Below are positions 8,633 to 16,069 of a DNA stretch of 64,000 nucleotides, piece by piece; position 1 is the stretch's first letter; every line of letters begins with the position of its first letter. The stretch spans positions 1 through 64,000 of the forward strand of contig NZ_AOLY01000027.1 of assembly GCF_000336635.1 (NCBI RefSeq). Reading direction: 5' to 3'. Below the pieces are notes generated by a model that saw only the letters and a list, made by a program, of their open reading frames with translations, searched no databases and was not told where the DNA came from. This DNA is from Haloarcula japonica DSM 6131 (GTDB lineage: Archaea > Halobacteriota > Halobacteria > Halobacteriales > Haloarculaceae). A program made the position numbers and the translations under genes.

Positions 8633-8672
8633 ATGAGAATCTTCCTAACAATCAGAAGTAGGCTACAAAAAT

Positions 8673-8984
8673 ATGAGCTTAGAAATTAACGACAGAGATC
8701 TCGAACTTCGAATCAAAGGCCACCTGTACGAGATACGCGAAACAAATGGAGAAGTCATAGGAGGGGAACAGGGATATCCAATGGCAGAGCGTGGCTATCA
8801 ATCCACTCTCCAAAGTGTCGCGAGTTGTGCTAACGAAGAGGTATTGGATGCCGTTGCCGAGCACATAAAGGATAGAATGAGAAACACCGGAGAGCGGCCA
8901 GAGAATCGGAAAGTTCGTCGAACTGCTCGCAGATTAGTTTCTGAAGCGGGGTATCCTCCAAATCAGTATTTGAATAGAGCTTGA
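8673..8984 (+). CDS. Small hypothetical protein (103 aa)
   Basis: A charged 103-residue protein, MSLEINDRDLELRIKGHLYE at the start, with a helix-rich C-terminal half containing many Arg/Glu pairs (RRTARRLVSEAGYPPNQY). It has no membrane segment or metal cluster. A nucleic-acid-binding role is possible given the basic helices, but no family is recognised. It is preceded by the repeat region at 8521-8632. Confidence 0.6.
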   Translation: MSLEINDRDLELRIKGHLYEIRETNGEVIGGEQGYPMAERGYQSTLQSVASCANEEVLDAVAEHIKDRMRNTGERPENRKVRRTARRLVSEAGYPPNQYLNRA

Positions 8985-9190
8985 TGACCACTGTTGGCAG
9001 AAAATGTCCAAGTAGCGTATAACACAGTCTAAGCAGATGTCAATGTATCAGTAGCACTCAAAGGGGTTATCGACAACGTAGTTGACATCAATAACGACTT
9101 GTTATATTAGTCGCAACATATACCCCCGATTTTCATATGAAATACGGTGTGTGACACTAGCTGATACCCACTTTACTAGCGGATACCTGA

Positions 9191-9358
9191 CTAATCGTAA
9201 CTACGTACCTGAAAGAGCGCGTTGAGGCACAGCAGTCTCCAGCAGCCGGCGTCGTGGGCAACGTCAAGCGAGCACGCCACATCGCTCGCGAGTACCATGG
9301 CTGGGATCTACCAGACGAAAGCGAGCTCCGTCACCAAGCGATGGCGGGCGATGCGTGA
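9191..9358 (+). pseudogene. 5'-truncated gene fragment upstream of 9358 gene
   Basis: An open frame with haloarchaeal codon bias runs from about 9191 to the TGA at 9356-9358. It encodes a helical segment with V-K-R-A-R-H-I-A-R-E-Y-H-G-W-D and ends Q-A-M-A-G-D-A. No ATG or GTG exists near its beginning, so the 5' end appears lost. Its stop overlaps the next start (TGATG), as in an operon. Confidence 0.45.
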
Positions 9359-9537
9359 TGTCCAGTGACTCGTCCCAGTATATGACCTACAGAACCGACG
9401 AGTGCGACGCGCCGATCTTCGACGCCGAGCGCATCGCATCTGTCGACGGAGAGTACGGGCCCTGCATGGCTCTCGGGCGTCACGCCGGCGTCTGTTCCAG
9501 TGGTCATCTCTCTGTCTGGGACGTCGCTGAGGCCTGA
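9358..9537 (+). CDS. Small cysteine-containing hypothetical protein (59 aa)
   Basis: A 59-residue protein starting at the ATG that overlaps the upstream stop (TGATG). It contains Cys residues near 15, 37 and 47 and His residues near 43 and 50, possibly a small zinc site. Coupling to the truncated frame upstream suggests a former operon. Function unknown. The duplicated block of 9558-9767 begins just downstream. Confidence 0.5.
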   Translation: MSSDSSQYMTYRTDECDAPIFDAERIASVDGEYGPCMALGRHAGVCSSGHLSVWDVAEA

Positions 9538-9570
9538 GTTCTGTCGGTCGCGTACTCGTACTGGAAGCAA

Positions 9571-9608
9571 TTTTGTGTCCCCCCGATAGGGTGAGGAGTT
9601 TCCCGAAC
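9571..9608 (+). promoter_or_regulatory. Leader element, degenerate copy
   Basis: TTTTGTG box (9571-9577), then a C-rich arm, a GATAGGGTGA loop and a G-rich arm. The stem is imperfect here. It precedes the ATG at 9609. Confidence 0.6.
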
Positions 9609-9746
9609 ATGAGCACCGAACAGCAGTCCGTCGACGAGCACCCTTCAGGCACCGAAGCCGACGACCGACCAGATATTCGTGCCCAACACCGGCAGGCACA
9701 GACGAGTGGCGAGGTGTTTCAGGGGCGTCCACGGGGTGAGAGGTAG
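9609..9746 (+). CDS. 45-aa conserved small protein, copy 1
   Basis: A 45-residue hydrophilic protein starting MSTEQQSVDE and ending GRPRGER. It is paralogous to the protein at 10805-10942, with about three quarters of positions identical. The stop codon abuts the ATG of what was the zinc-finger partner gene, truncated here to seven codons (9747-9770). Differences between copies are mostly conservative, which supports real coding. It is glutamine- and charge-rich with no fold apparent. Confidence 0.65.
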   Translation: MSTEQQSVDEHPSGTEADDRPDIRAQHRQAQTSGEVFQGRPRGER

Positions 9747-9839
9747 ATGTGCTGCCCCGACTGCCAGTAGGCCCCACAAGAGAGACTCAACCTCGACAGT
9801 TGAGAAACGGTTAACGAGGAGCATGCAAAAGTCGGGCTT

Positions 9840-10238
9840 GTGACTGACGATCTCGCGTATCCCTCTGTCGAACTCATCCTTGAGCTCCACGACCAGGTCG
9901 TGACAGAAGGCGACATCACGGAACCGGGGGTCCGGTCAGAGGACGCGATTGCATCCGCACTACAGTACGTTTCGGAGGGGTTCTTCGGGGAAGTGCCTGA
10001 GACGATCCATCAAAAGGCGGTCCATCTGATGCGACTACTCGTTTCGGAGCATCCGTTCGTCGACGGAAACAAGCGAACGGCACTCCGAACAGTGGTCGTT
10101 TTCTATATGCTGAACGGATACACGTTTGAGTACGGTGATGAAATCCGAGCGCTCTTACACCGGTTTGCGACCGGCGAAACCACAGTCGACGTAGACACTG
10201 CAGTCATCTACTTCCGGGCATGTGCTCGCCGCAACTGA
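9840..10238 (+). CDS. Fic/Doc-family protein
   Basis: A 132-residue protein of the Doc (death-on-curing) branch of the Fic family. The signature H-P-F-V-D-G-N-K-R-T-A spans residues 71-81. Doc-type proteins modify elongation factor Tu by phosphorylation, and canonical Fic proteins transfer AMP; which applies here is not decided by sequence. A GTG at 9840 is the likely start. The antitoxin is not obvious: the small gene at 10273 just downstream is the candidate. Plasmid location fits an addiction module. Confidence 0.85.
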   Translation: MTDDLAYPSVELILELHDQVVTEGDITEPGVRSEDAIASALQYVSEGFFGEVPETIHQKAVHLMRLLVSEHPFVDGNKRTALRTVVVFYMLNGYTFEYGDEIRALLHRFATGETTVDVDTAVIYFRACARRN

Positions 10239-10272
10239 TAAACCGATACACTGGATAATGATAGATAGAGAA

Positions 10273-10443
10273 ATGGCGTCTAGCACCGATTCCTCGACGG
10301 CGATTGACGAGGAAGTCCGCCAGTTGTACGAGCGATATCAGGCGGCCGAAAGCGACGCCGAACGCCGCGAGATTGCGCTTGAAATGGGGAAGCTCGATGG
10401 ACGTCGCCACGCAGATATCTACGCAGCGCTCGAAAACGAGTGA
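10273..10443 (+). CDS. Small acidic protein, candidate Fic/Doc antitoxin
   Basis: A 56-residue helical, highly charged protein (E-E-V-R-Q-L-Y-E-R-Y-Q, then K-L-D-G-R-R-H). Alternative starts exist at 10222 and 10258. It lies 34 bp after the Fic/Doc gene on the same strand and is of antitoxin size, which is the only basis for the suggested role. No DNA-binding motif is evident. Confidence 0.5.
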   Translation: MASSTDSSTAIDEEVRQLYERYQAAESDAERREIALEMGKLDGRRHADIYAALENE

Positions 10444-10755
10444 GAAGCCCCACGTTCTGCGTTTTCGTGTCCAGCGTCGTTCGCGACTAGTGGCTGCTCG
10501 GTCGCCTTTTGTGAACGTCTTTGCCCTCTCGTAGAAGGATCAACCCATCTTGAACTCTCCACGCCGCTAGCGGTTGCTTCCAATACGACAGCACAGCACA
10601 ATCGTCGCGCACATCTGAGTTTCGTGGTCTATGCTCGTGTTGCGTCGGCGACGTGGTCGTGTTTGTCGAGGCTGCCGACAACTTGGGTTTCCGTGGCATA
10701 CACGACGCTGCTCCTGCGTGGGTCGAACCGCTGTAGTGATGCCGGTCTAACGGCG
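10444..10755. other. Intergenic, no gene seen
   Basis: About 300 bp with no supported coding region. A short segment near 10556-10600 resembles one at about 14318-14450: CCACGCCGCT, and CACAGCACAATCG against CAACACAGCAGTAATCG. Confidence 0.4.
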
Positions 10756-10768
10756 GTACTGGAAGCAA

Positions 10769-10804
10769 TTTTGTTCCCCCCGGTGGGTGAGGGGGTTCTC
10801 GAAT
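10769..10804 (+). promoter_or_regulatory. Leader element before 10805 gene
   Basis: TTTTGTT box, then stem CCCCC/GGGGG around the loop CGGTGGGTGA (10776-10795), then the ATG at 10805. Confidence 0.7.
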
Positions 10805-10942
10805 ATGAGCACCGAACAGCAGTCCGTCGACGAACAGTCTCCAGACACCGAAGCCGGCGACCGACCGGACATTCATACCCAGCACCGGCAGGCACAGGCC
10901 AGTGGCGAAGTGTTTCAGGGGCGTCCACAGGGTGAGAGATAG
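10805..10942 (+). CDS. 45-aa conserved small protein, copy 2
   Basis: Paralogue of the protein at 9609-9746: the same MSTEQQSVDE start and a GRPQGER end. Its TAG stop is followed directly by the ATG of the zinc-finger gene, so the two are translationally linked. Preservation of the reading frame between two diverged copies indicates a functional peptide. Role unknown. Confidence 0.65.
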   Translation: MSTEQQSVDEQSPDTEAGDRPDIHTQHRQAQASGEVFQGRPQGER

Positions 10943-11299
10943 ATGTGTTGTCCCGACTGCCGGCGGCCACGGTCAGCGTCGGCGTGTGTCGACAAGCGTT
11001 ACTACGTCAACGGGCAAGCCCATGACCCGATCCCGTGGGGCGAGGGGAGCCAGTATCTCACGTACAAGCTGCAAGTCCTCCAGACAAACGAACGGACCGT
11101 TACCGTCGACCTCGAACGGTGGCGCGACCAGTCGTGTCCTGCCTGTGGCGTCGAGCAAGGCGAGCTCCACCACCAGATGTGTGACTACGAGGAGTGCCCC
11201 GCGTGTGGCGAGCAGCTGCTACTGTGTTCGTGTCTTGTCGAGATCAACGCGACGTCCAGTATCACAGGCCGCTTCAAAAGGTTGCTTGGCCTCTTCTGA
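10943..11299 (+). CDS. Multi-zinc-finger protein (118 aa)
   Basis: A 118-residue protein with three CxxC-type clusters: C-C-P-D-C at the N-terminus, C-P-A-C-G near 71, and C-P-A-C-G followed by C-S-C near 90-100. These are likely zinc-binding modules for nucleic acid or protein contact. The C-terminus is basic. It begins directly after the stop of the 45-aa gene. The homologous gene of duplication copy 1 is truncated after seven codons, so this is the only complete version in the window. Confidence 0.7.
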   Translation: MCCPDCRRPRSASACVDKRYYVNGQAHDPIPWGEGSQYLTYKLQVLQTNERTVTVDLERWRDQSCPACGVEQGELHHQMCDYEECPACGEQLLLCSCLVEINATSSITGRFKRLLGLF

Positions 11300-11303
11300 C
11301 AAC

Positions 11304-12017
11304 TTAGCGTCTGTGGGTGCGGTTTGAGTTGCGGACTGAACTGACGAAAAGAAACGCTGCTATCCAGAATCCGAGCGTATACACAATATGTGATAAGACA
11401 AAGGTAGTCAACTCAACCTCAAACTGCAAATTGAAGATTTCTGCTCCAGTAATTAGGAAAATCCCACCAAACATTATTTGCGGAGGGAATCCACGCTGCA
11501 TAAACCAGAACCGTGTGGATAGCCCCAAGACACTGATGATAACCGTGGCGATCGTCCAGTACAGTCGGACAGTATCCTGTATTCCCAGGTCTAGATTGCC
11601 CCAGATTATGAAGTAAATGATGGTCCACAGTGCGATCAGTAACAGAAACAGTATCAACAGGTGAGCAATGATCTTTCGTCTGAATCCACCACTTGATGGG
11701 AGCGAGCCATTCGAAACGAAGTCATAGACTTTTCGATAGAAATTGACCGCGACTGCCCCCTGCATAAACAAACCGAGTAGGATGATCCCAACAACGACGG
11801 TGTCGAATGAGGCTGTCTTTCGTGCGCCCCAGATCGTGAAACCCGTTCCGATACCGAGTATGAGCGTCCCAAAAACACCCTTCGGAGCCTCGACAGCGAA
11901 GTCGCTCTTCGGATCAACGAACGGCAGGCCCCATGTGATAAGTACAGATCCAGTAGTTACCAGAACTATTGCCAACCACGGCGGAAAGTAATCCAAAATC
12001 CACGAAACGACCATCAT
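11304..12017 (-). CDS. Six-helix membrane protein (237 aa)
   Basis: An integral membrane protein with about six hydrophobic segments (near residues 12-30, 46-64, 70-90, 116-138, 146-165 and 196-226) and a basic C-terminus. No transporter or enzyme motif is recognised. Its start overlaps the stop of the upstream membrane gene by 4 bp (ATGA), so the two are translationally coupled and may form a complex. The composition is rather AT-rich, suggesting a mobile origin. Confidence 0.65.
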   Translation of the reverse strand: MMVVSWILDYFPPWLAIVLVTTGSVLITWGLPFVDPKSDFAVEAPKGVFGTLILGIGTGFTIWGARKTASFDTVVVGIILLGLFMQGAVAVNFYRKVYDFVSNGSLPSSGGFRRKIIAHLLILFLLLIALWTIIYFIIWGNLDLGIQDTVRLYWTIATVIISVLGLSTRFWFMQRGFPPQIMFGGIFLITGAEIFNLQFEVELTTFVLSHIVYTLGFWIAAFLFVSSVRNSNRTHRR

Positions 12018-12391
12018 GCAACCTCCCGAAAGCGGTCCTGTAACGATTGAACGAGGATGTACGTGACCAAAAGCATCAAGATTAGTGGGAGTCCGGCGAC
12101 GCTATCTGCAAATGAATACCCGAAGATAATCTCGCGTGTTATATCCATAGAATTTATTTGCCAGATGAGAACTGGCGGATAGACGACAGTCATCACGACC
12201 CAGAGTCCAGCAAAATTGGCCAGATCATCGGCGGCTATCAGATACGCACCCGTTGCTGCGAGATACGTTCCCAGCAACACAAGTGGTGGATAGATCTCAA
12301 ATATCGATTCAAGCGGCCCGATATTTCCACCGAGGATCAGAAGCCCAGTCAGTAGCTCTCTTGTTGGCATTCGTTGTATGCGTATCTGCAC
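12014..12391 (-). CDS. Four-helix membrane protein (125 aa)
   Basis: The first gene of a two-gene minus-strand operon. A 125-residue protein with about four membrane segments (near 12-26, 33-50, 60-76 and 96-115). The N-terminus is basic and the C-terminus charged, suggesting both ends are cytoplasmic. It overlaps the 237-aa membrane gene by 4 bp. No family is recognised. The A/T-rich stretch at 12380-12410 is the likely promoter. Confidence 0.65.
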   Translation of the reverse strand: MQIRIQRMPTRELLTGLLILGGNIGPLESIFEIYPPLVLLGTYLAATGAYLIAADDLANFAGLWVVMTVVYPPVLIWQINSMDITREIIFGYSFADSVAGLPLILMLLVTYILVQSLQDRFREVA

Positions 12392-12454
12392 TAATCAATA
12401 AGCGTTAATTGCTGGTTGAGATGACGCGCACGTCAGAGTCGCGCGCAGTTGGCG

Positions 12455-12553
12455 ACGAGAGGGACACGACTGCACTCGCGCTGGCAGTCGGTTCCTTGCA
12501 GCGTGGGACTGACGGCCGGGCAGAGACGGGTGGCCGGCTGGTGTATCGTTTGG
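12455..12553 (+). repeat. GC-rich non-coding repeat, left of MNT/HEPN pair
   Basis: CGAGAGGGACA, CGCTGGCAGTCGG, GCGTGGGACTGACGGCC and GGCTGGTGT occur here in order, and again at 13803-13982 with extra internal bases. The repeats bracket the toxin-antitoxin genes. Confidence 0.7.
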
Positions 12554-12560
12554 CCGTCGA

Positions 12561-13046
12561 TTAACAGAGACACTCGTGGCGCACTTGGCTCGCGTTGATC
12601 AAATCTTGATGAACATCGGTGGCAAGTTCGTGCATCGCCTTTGCTTGCGATTCAGTGGCAATTCCGAGCCGGTAGTAGGTTTTTGTTCGGTTCTGGTTCC
12701 ATAGTTCAGCTAATCGTTCCCCAAACGCGTCATCATAGAGTCCGATCTCTGCACCTCGCTGGTACAGTCGCCGATGACTACTGATGACTTCAGAAGCGTC
12801 CATTGCGCCGTCGTGGATGAGTCGGAACTGGATCGTCCGCTCTATCGCAACGAACGACGACTCGATGACAACTGTGTAGTAGCCACCATCAAGCAGGCGG
12901 GACGCAGCTGCCAGAAGCCGACATGCTCGGCGAAGTTGGACCAATTCGGCTTCGTCGACATCGAGCCCGTCCTCAACATTCTGTGGTGTCTGCTCGAAAC
13001 TACGCTCAGCGGCTGCCAGTGCGTTAAGCACTGATTCATTCTCCAT
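12561..13046 (-). CDS. HEPN-domain protein, putative toxin of MNT/HEPN pair
   Basis: A 161-residue all-helical protein of HEPN type. HEPN toxins are RNases with an R-x4-6-H motif; here the matching place reads N-R-T-K-T-Y-Y (Arg120, Tyr124/Tyr125), so the canonical His is replaced by Tyr. In characterised MNT/HEPN pairs a nearby Tyr is the residue AMPylated by the MNT antitoxin, but the missing His is odd. The gene overlaps the MNT gene by 11 bp in one operon. Identification rests on pairing, length and motif position. Confidence 0.75.
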   Translation of the reverse strand: MENESVLNALAAAERSFEQTPQNVEDGLDVDEAELVQLRRACRLLAAASRLLDGGYYTVVIESSFVAIERTIQFRLIHDGAMDASEVISSHRRLYQRGAEIGLYDDAFGERLAELWNQNRTKTYYRLGIATESQAKAMHELATDVHQDLINASQVRHECLC

Positions 13047-13704
13047 TCGCGTACACCTCCGCCCGGATATTGGATAACTGATCTGTCCCGACTAATATCA
13101 GTCCCTCATCGAACTGCTGTTGGAGCCGGTCACCAATCCGTTTCGCGCTTTCGGTCGATTCGACCAACGTTTCGAAGGTGTAGCGGTTCCCCTCAAATTT
13201 CGTCTCTTGGAGAGTGCTTACGATTGACTGAACAGTTCGGCGAGCCTGTGTCCTATCGTCTTCGACGAAGACAAGAAGATCGATATCACTTGCGCGGTCG
13301 GCTGTCCCCCGTGCCACGCTACCGAAAAGCAGGACGCCGACGAGATGGTCAATCTCTTCCTGAACAGTATCGACGAAGGCCCGGACAGGCTTGTGAAATT
13401 CCGACTGGGGGATCGACAGGACTGGATCAGATTTTGTGAGTCGGTCACGATGGATACGCACGTATTGCTTCCGGCCTTCTTTACGGGTCTGAACTGTGCC
13501 GAGTTCTTTGAGCAGTTTGACTGCCTTTGAGACCGTTGCCTGATTCCCGTCAATCATTTCCGCGAGTTGGCCGATGGTGAACTCTTCATATGGCTCCTCA
13601 ATCAAGCGAGCGAGCACATCCTGCATCGCCTGATATCGAAAGACCCGGTCCTGAGGGAACGGATACTCCAGAGCAATTGTGGTCGTTCCTTTCGTAGTAG
13701 GCAT
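13036..13704 (-). CDS. MNT nucleotidyltransferase with N-terminal winged HTH, putative antitoxin
   Basis: A 222-residue protein. Residues ~25-90 form a winged helix-turn-helix (F-T-I-G-Q-L-A-E-M followed by N-Q-A-T-V-S-K-A-V-K-L-L). Residues ~118-150 carry the minimal nucleotidyltransferase signature L-F-G-S-V-A-R-G (Gly128-Ser129), then D-I-D (Asp140, Asp142). MNT antitoxins neutralise partner HEPN RNases by AMPylating them. The fused HTH suggests it also binds the palindrome directly upstream of its own start codon. It overlaps the HEPN gene. Confidence 0.88.
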   Translation of the reverse strand: MPTTKGTTTIALEYPFPQDRVFRYQAMQDVLARLIEEPYEEFTIGQLAEMIDGNQATVSKAVKLLKELGTVQTRKEGRKQYVRIHRDRLTKSDPVLSIPQSEFHKPVRAFVDTVQEEIDHLVGVLLFGSVARGTADRASDIDLLVFVEDDRTQARRTVQSIVSTLQETKFEGNRYTFETLVESTESAKRIGDRLQQQFDEGLILVGTDQLSNIRAEVYANGE

Positions 13705-13707
13705 ACT

Positions 13708-13722
13708 ATTCCTATTAGGAAT
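13708..13722. promoter_or_regulatory. Palindromic operator of MNT/HEPN operon
   Basis: ATTCCTATTAGGAAT is a perfect palindrome around one central base. It lies 3 bp upstream of the MNT start codon (13704, minus strand), between it and the TATA box at 13730-13736, where a bound dimer would block transcription initiation. Confidence 0.75.
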
Positions 13723-13729
13723 GTATTGG

Positions 13730-13736
13730 TATAAAA
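13730..13736 (-). promoter_or_regulatory. TATA box of MNT/HEPN operon
   Basis: TATAAAA read on the plus strand, TTTTATA on the minus strand, 26-32 bp upstream of the MNT ATG. This spacing fits a leaderless transcript. Confidence 0.6.
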
Positions 13737-13802
13737 GCCAGCTTCAGCCTGGGCAACCAATTTGGAAACTATCGATGCCCATGTCGGGGGTGAGCGATTG
13801 AA

Positions 13803-13982
13803 GGCGAGAGGGACATGACTGGCACTGACGCTGGCAGTCGGCCCCTCGCAGCGTGGGGCAGACGGATACCTGGTGGATAGCAACGTGGGGCTGGCAGGCG
13901 GGCTGAGAGCGCGAGAGACGAGCGTGTATCGGCGTGGGACTGACGGCCGAGCAGATACAGGTGGTTGGCTGGTGTGTCGTCT
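13803..13982 (+). repeat. GC-rich non-coding repeat, right of MNT/HEPN pair
   Basis: Second copy of the 12455-12553 repeat, with the two halves (13803-13862 and 13931-13982) separated by about 70 extra bases. Confidence 0.7.
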
Positions 13983-14783
13983 GACCGCCGGGCAGCCGCC
14001 GCTGGGCGGCACGCTCGCTCTTGGCGGAGCCGGTACGTGAGCTGTGGGCCGGCGGAGAGGGTTCGGAGGGATAGCGTCTCGTGTGTGGCGGGCAGGAGGT
14101 TCTGGTATTACTGGGACTGGAGGCGAGTTGGGTGGCACTTGTGACGGTGTCGAGGGAGCCGACGGTTCGGCTGGCAGTACCCGTGAGACTGCTGGTGACG
14201 GGACTACTGACACTGACGTCGGCGGCACTACTGACTGCGACGGGACTGCTGGCTTCGACGGCGCTACTCCAAACGGTATCGCGACGACGGACTCGGTGTC
14301 GGACCAGCACACCTTGAAAGCCCCACGCCGCTGGCGGTCGCTCACCGACATATCCTCACTCCGTTCGGATAGGGGCCGCTGACGCGACCACGGCAAGCGC
14401 CAGCGGCGTGCCCCTTTCAGTCCCACCCGACTGCTACGGCACAACACAGCAGTAATCGAACGCACGCGTCGGAGTCGCGCGCGATCCAGGTGAGGAACCC
14501 TCGCGGCCGGCGCTCCCTCGCCGGAACGAGGACGGGCACTGCGTGCCCTGTGTTCCGGGCTGCTCACTTCGTTGCGCTGCCGGGCTTTCACCCATCCGGC
14601 ACTCGCTTGGCCGCGCGGGATGCTGGCTCACCGCCACCGCACACGATGGGACCGCCCACCGGGGTGTCAACCACCTACGTCCTTTATATACCATTTTCCC
14701 TCGAAACGCGAAACACAAGACGCCGCTTAGAAACCACTCAGACACCCGAATATTGCACTTGAAACAATCCAAATGGTCCGTTA

Positions 14784-14791
14784 TCTTTAAG
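14784..14791 (+). promoter_or_regulatory. Possible TATA box for the structured leader
   Basis: TCTTTAAG lies about 25 bp upstream of the first base of the three-way-junction structure at 14815, so a transcript started at the usual archaeal distance would begin at the foot of that structure. Confidence 0.4.
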
Positions 14792-14814
14792 TAGTCGGCA
14801 CCCATGCCTTTAGG

Positions 14815-14904
14815 TACGGAAAGACACGACGCACGCGGCGCTGGCAGGGCAGTTTCACGCCGCAGAAATCGGGTGTAGCAGCACCCGACAAGTGTCTTTC
14901 CGTA
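14815..14904 (+). ncRNA. Putative three-way-junction structured leader RNA
   Basis: The outer stem is a perfect 13-bp pair (TACGGAAAGACAC at 14815-14827, GTGTCTTTCCGTA at 14892-14904). Inside it are two more stems: GCGGCG/CGCCGC (14835-14840 with 14858-14863) and CGGGTG/CACCCG (14870-14875 with 14882-14887). The ATG of the OB-fold gene is 16 bases downstream. The layout resembles a riboswitch or autoregulatory mRNA leader; a DNA cruciform is also possible. No known family is recognised. Confidence 0.6.
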
Positions 14905-14920
14905 TGGGAACTGAAAGACA

Positions 14921-16069
14921 ATGTACGCTACCAATTCCAGCGGTAAGAAAGCATCGGCAAGCAACCAGACGGTTTCTCTTTCGGCCCACGTCGAGGGTGG
15001 CCCCGAACAGCTTCTAGAGGCGGTTGCAGAGACGGAGAACGGCGACGAACTCGATTTCAGGATGAATCGGGGTAGCGATAGCCGTGGCAACTTCTACGCC
15101 CGACAGGAGGAAGCATACGACTGGACCCGCTCGACCGAGGTTGGTCCGGACCGGCGGTTTGGCGAAACGCTGGAACAGCAGGAAGAACGCCACGGGCGCG
15201 AAGCCGAGCAAGCCCGACACTCCGAGGTCGCACGCGCCCACGTCGACGGTGCCGACCGCGAAGCCTCGGCTCGCCAGCTCACCGACGCGGAAACCGGACG
15301 GGCTGACGGGTTCCGTTCCCCGGCTGACCCCCGGCAGTGGATGGACCGCGACACGCTGGCGCGAGTCAACCAGCAGGCCGCGACGCTGGCAGACAAAACC
15401 AGCCTGTCACGAGCGGCAGCAGGCCGCCGACTCGCGGCCCTTGTGTCCGGGCAGATGGGCGACTGTAACAGCCTGTATGAGGCTTCCTTTACCGTCTTAG
15501 ACGAGGCCCAGAGCGAACTGGCAACTCCCACGCCTATCGCGGATGTCTCGCCCTACGGCTACGAGTGTACGGTTGAAGGCGAAGTAACGCACATCATCGC
15601 GGAGCCAGACGCGCGGAACCAGTACCAAGTCCTCTATATCGAGGACGACGAGGGCACGAGCGCGAAGGTCACGGTCTGGGGCAAATCCATGCACGGCGGC
15701 GAGATGGTGCGCACGCTTCACGAGGGCGACCGGGTGCGAATCTCCGGGGGCAAGCCAGACGACTACAACGGTATCAAGACGGTGGCGGTCACGAGCGACA
15801 CGCTCATGTGCATCATCGAGCGTGGCGACGGTCCCGCGCCTACCGGACACGGGGGCGGCTCGTTCGGTTCGTCCGGCGATAGTCGAACGGCGGCGTCATG
15901 GGAAGCAGAGTCAGACACCCATCAGTGGGCCAACGAGCGGGATTCTGACCGCGCGGTCGCCGTGACGCTCGGGAAGGCCCGCTGTCCCGAGTCCGGGTGT
16001 TCGGACCTGTTCGACACTGAGCATGGAGCCGCCACCCATCAGGGTCTCGTCCACTCCGAAGCAGACTAA
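14921..16069 (+). CDS. OB-fold nucleic-acid-binding protein with C2H2 zinc finger
   Basis: A 382-residue protein. The first ~190 residues are acidic and helical with a basic-charged middle. Residues ~205-290 form an OB fold of the tRNA-anti/RPA type (Y-E-C-T-V-E-G-E-V-T-H-I-I, then D-D-E-G-T-S-A-K-V-T-V-W-G, then L-H-E-G-D-R-V-R-I). A glycine/serine-rich linker follows, and the C-terminus has a C2H2 finger (C-P-E-S-G-C with H-Q-G-L-V-H). It probably binds single-stranded DNA, perhaps in plasmid replication or transfer. The upstream structured leader suggests post-transcriptional or self regulation. Confidence 0.82.
   Translation: MYATNSSGKKASASNQTVSLSAHVEGGPEQLLEAVAETENGDELDFRMNRGSDSRGNFYARQEEAYDWTRSTEVGPDRRFGETLEQQEERHGREAEQARHSEVARAHVDGADREASARQLTDAETGRADGFRSPADPRQWMDRDTLARVNQQAATLADKTSLSRAAAGRRLAALVSGQMGDCNSLYEASFTVLDEAQSELATPTPIADVSPYGYECTVEGEVTHIIAEPDARNQYQVLYIEDDEGTSAKVTVWGKSMHGGEMVRTLHEGDRVRISGGKPDDYNGIKTVAVTSDTLMCIIERGDGPAPTGHGGGSFGSSGDSRTAASWEAESDTHQWANERDSDRAVAVTLGKARCPESGCSDLFDTEHGAATHQGLVHSEAD

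Larger units (their letters stand above)
9558..9767 (+). repeat. Direct duplication, copy 1 (partner 10756-10963)
   Basis: Copy 1 starts at GTACTGGAAGCAATTTTG, includes a leader hairpin and a whole 45-codon gene, and ends seven codons into the zinc-finger gene, where a stop (9768-9770) replaces the rest. Copy 2 lies about 1.2 kb downstream and retains the full second gene. Confidence 0.8.
10756..10963 (+). repeat. Direct duplication, copy 2 (partner 9558-9767)
   Basis: The copy with the intact downstream gene. It includes a better-formed leader hairpin than copy 1. Confidence 0.8.
13740..14810. other. Long GC-rich non-coding stretch
   Basis: About 1.07 kb with no supported gene. Open frames on both strands are low-complexity (glycine/threonine-rich on plus, proline/serine-rich on minus) and look like a by-product of base composition. 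It holds copy 2 of the non-coding repeat (13803-13982) and an inverted CCGCCGC/GCGGC-type hairpin near 13995-14015. Confidence 0.5.

Noticed and set aside
13602-14591. Long minus-strand proline-rich frame and plus-strand glycine-rich frame at 14044-14382
   Set aside because: Low-complexity products caused by GC-rich repeats; no start context or domain, and one frame runs into the MNT gene.
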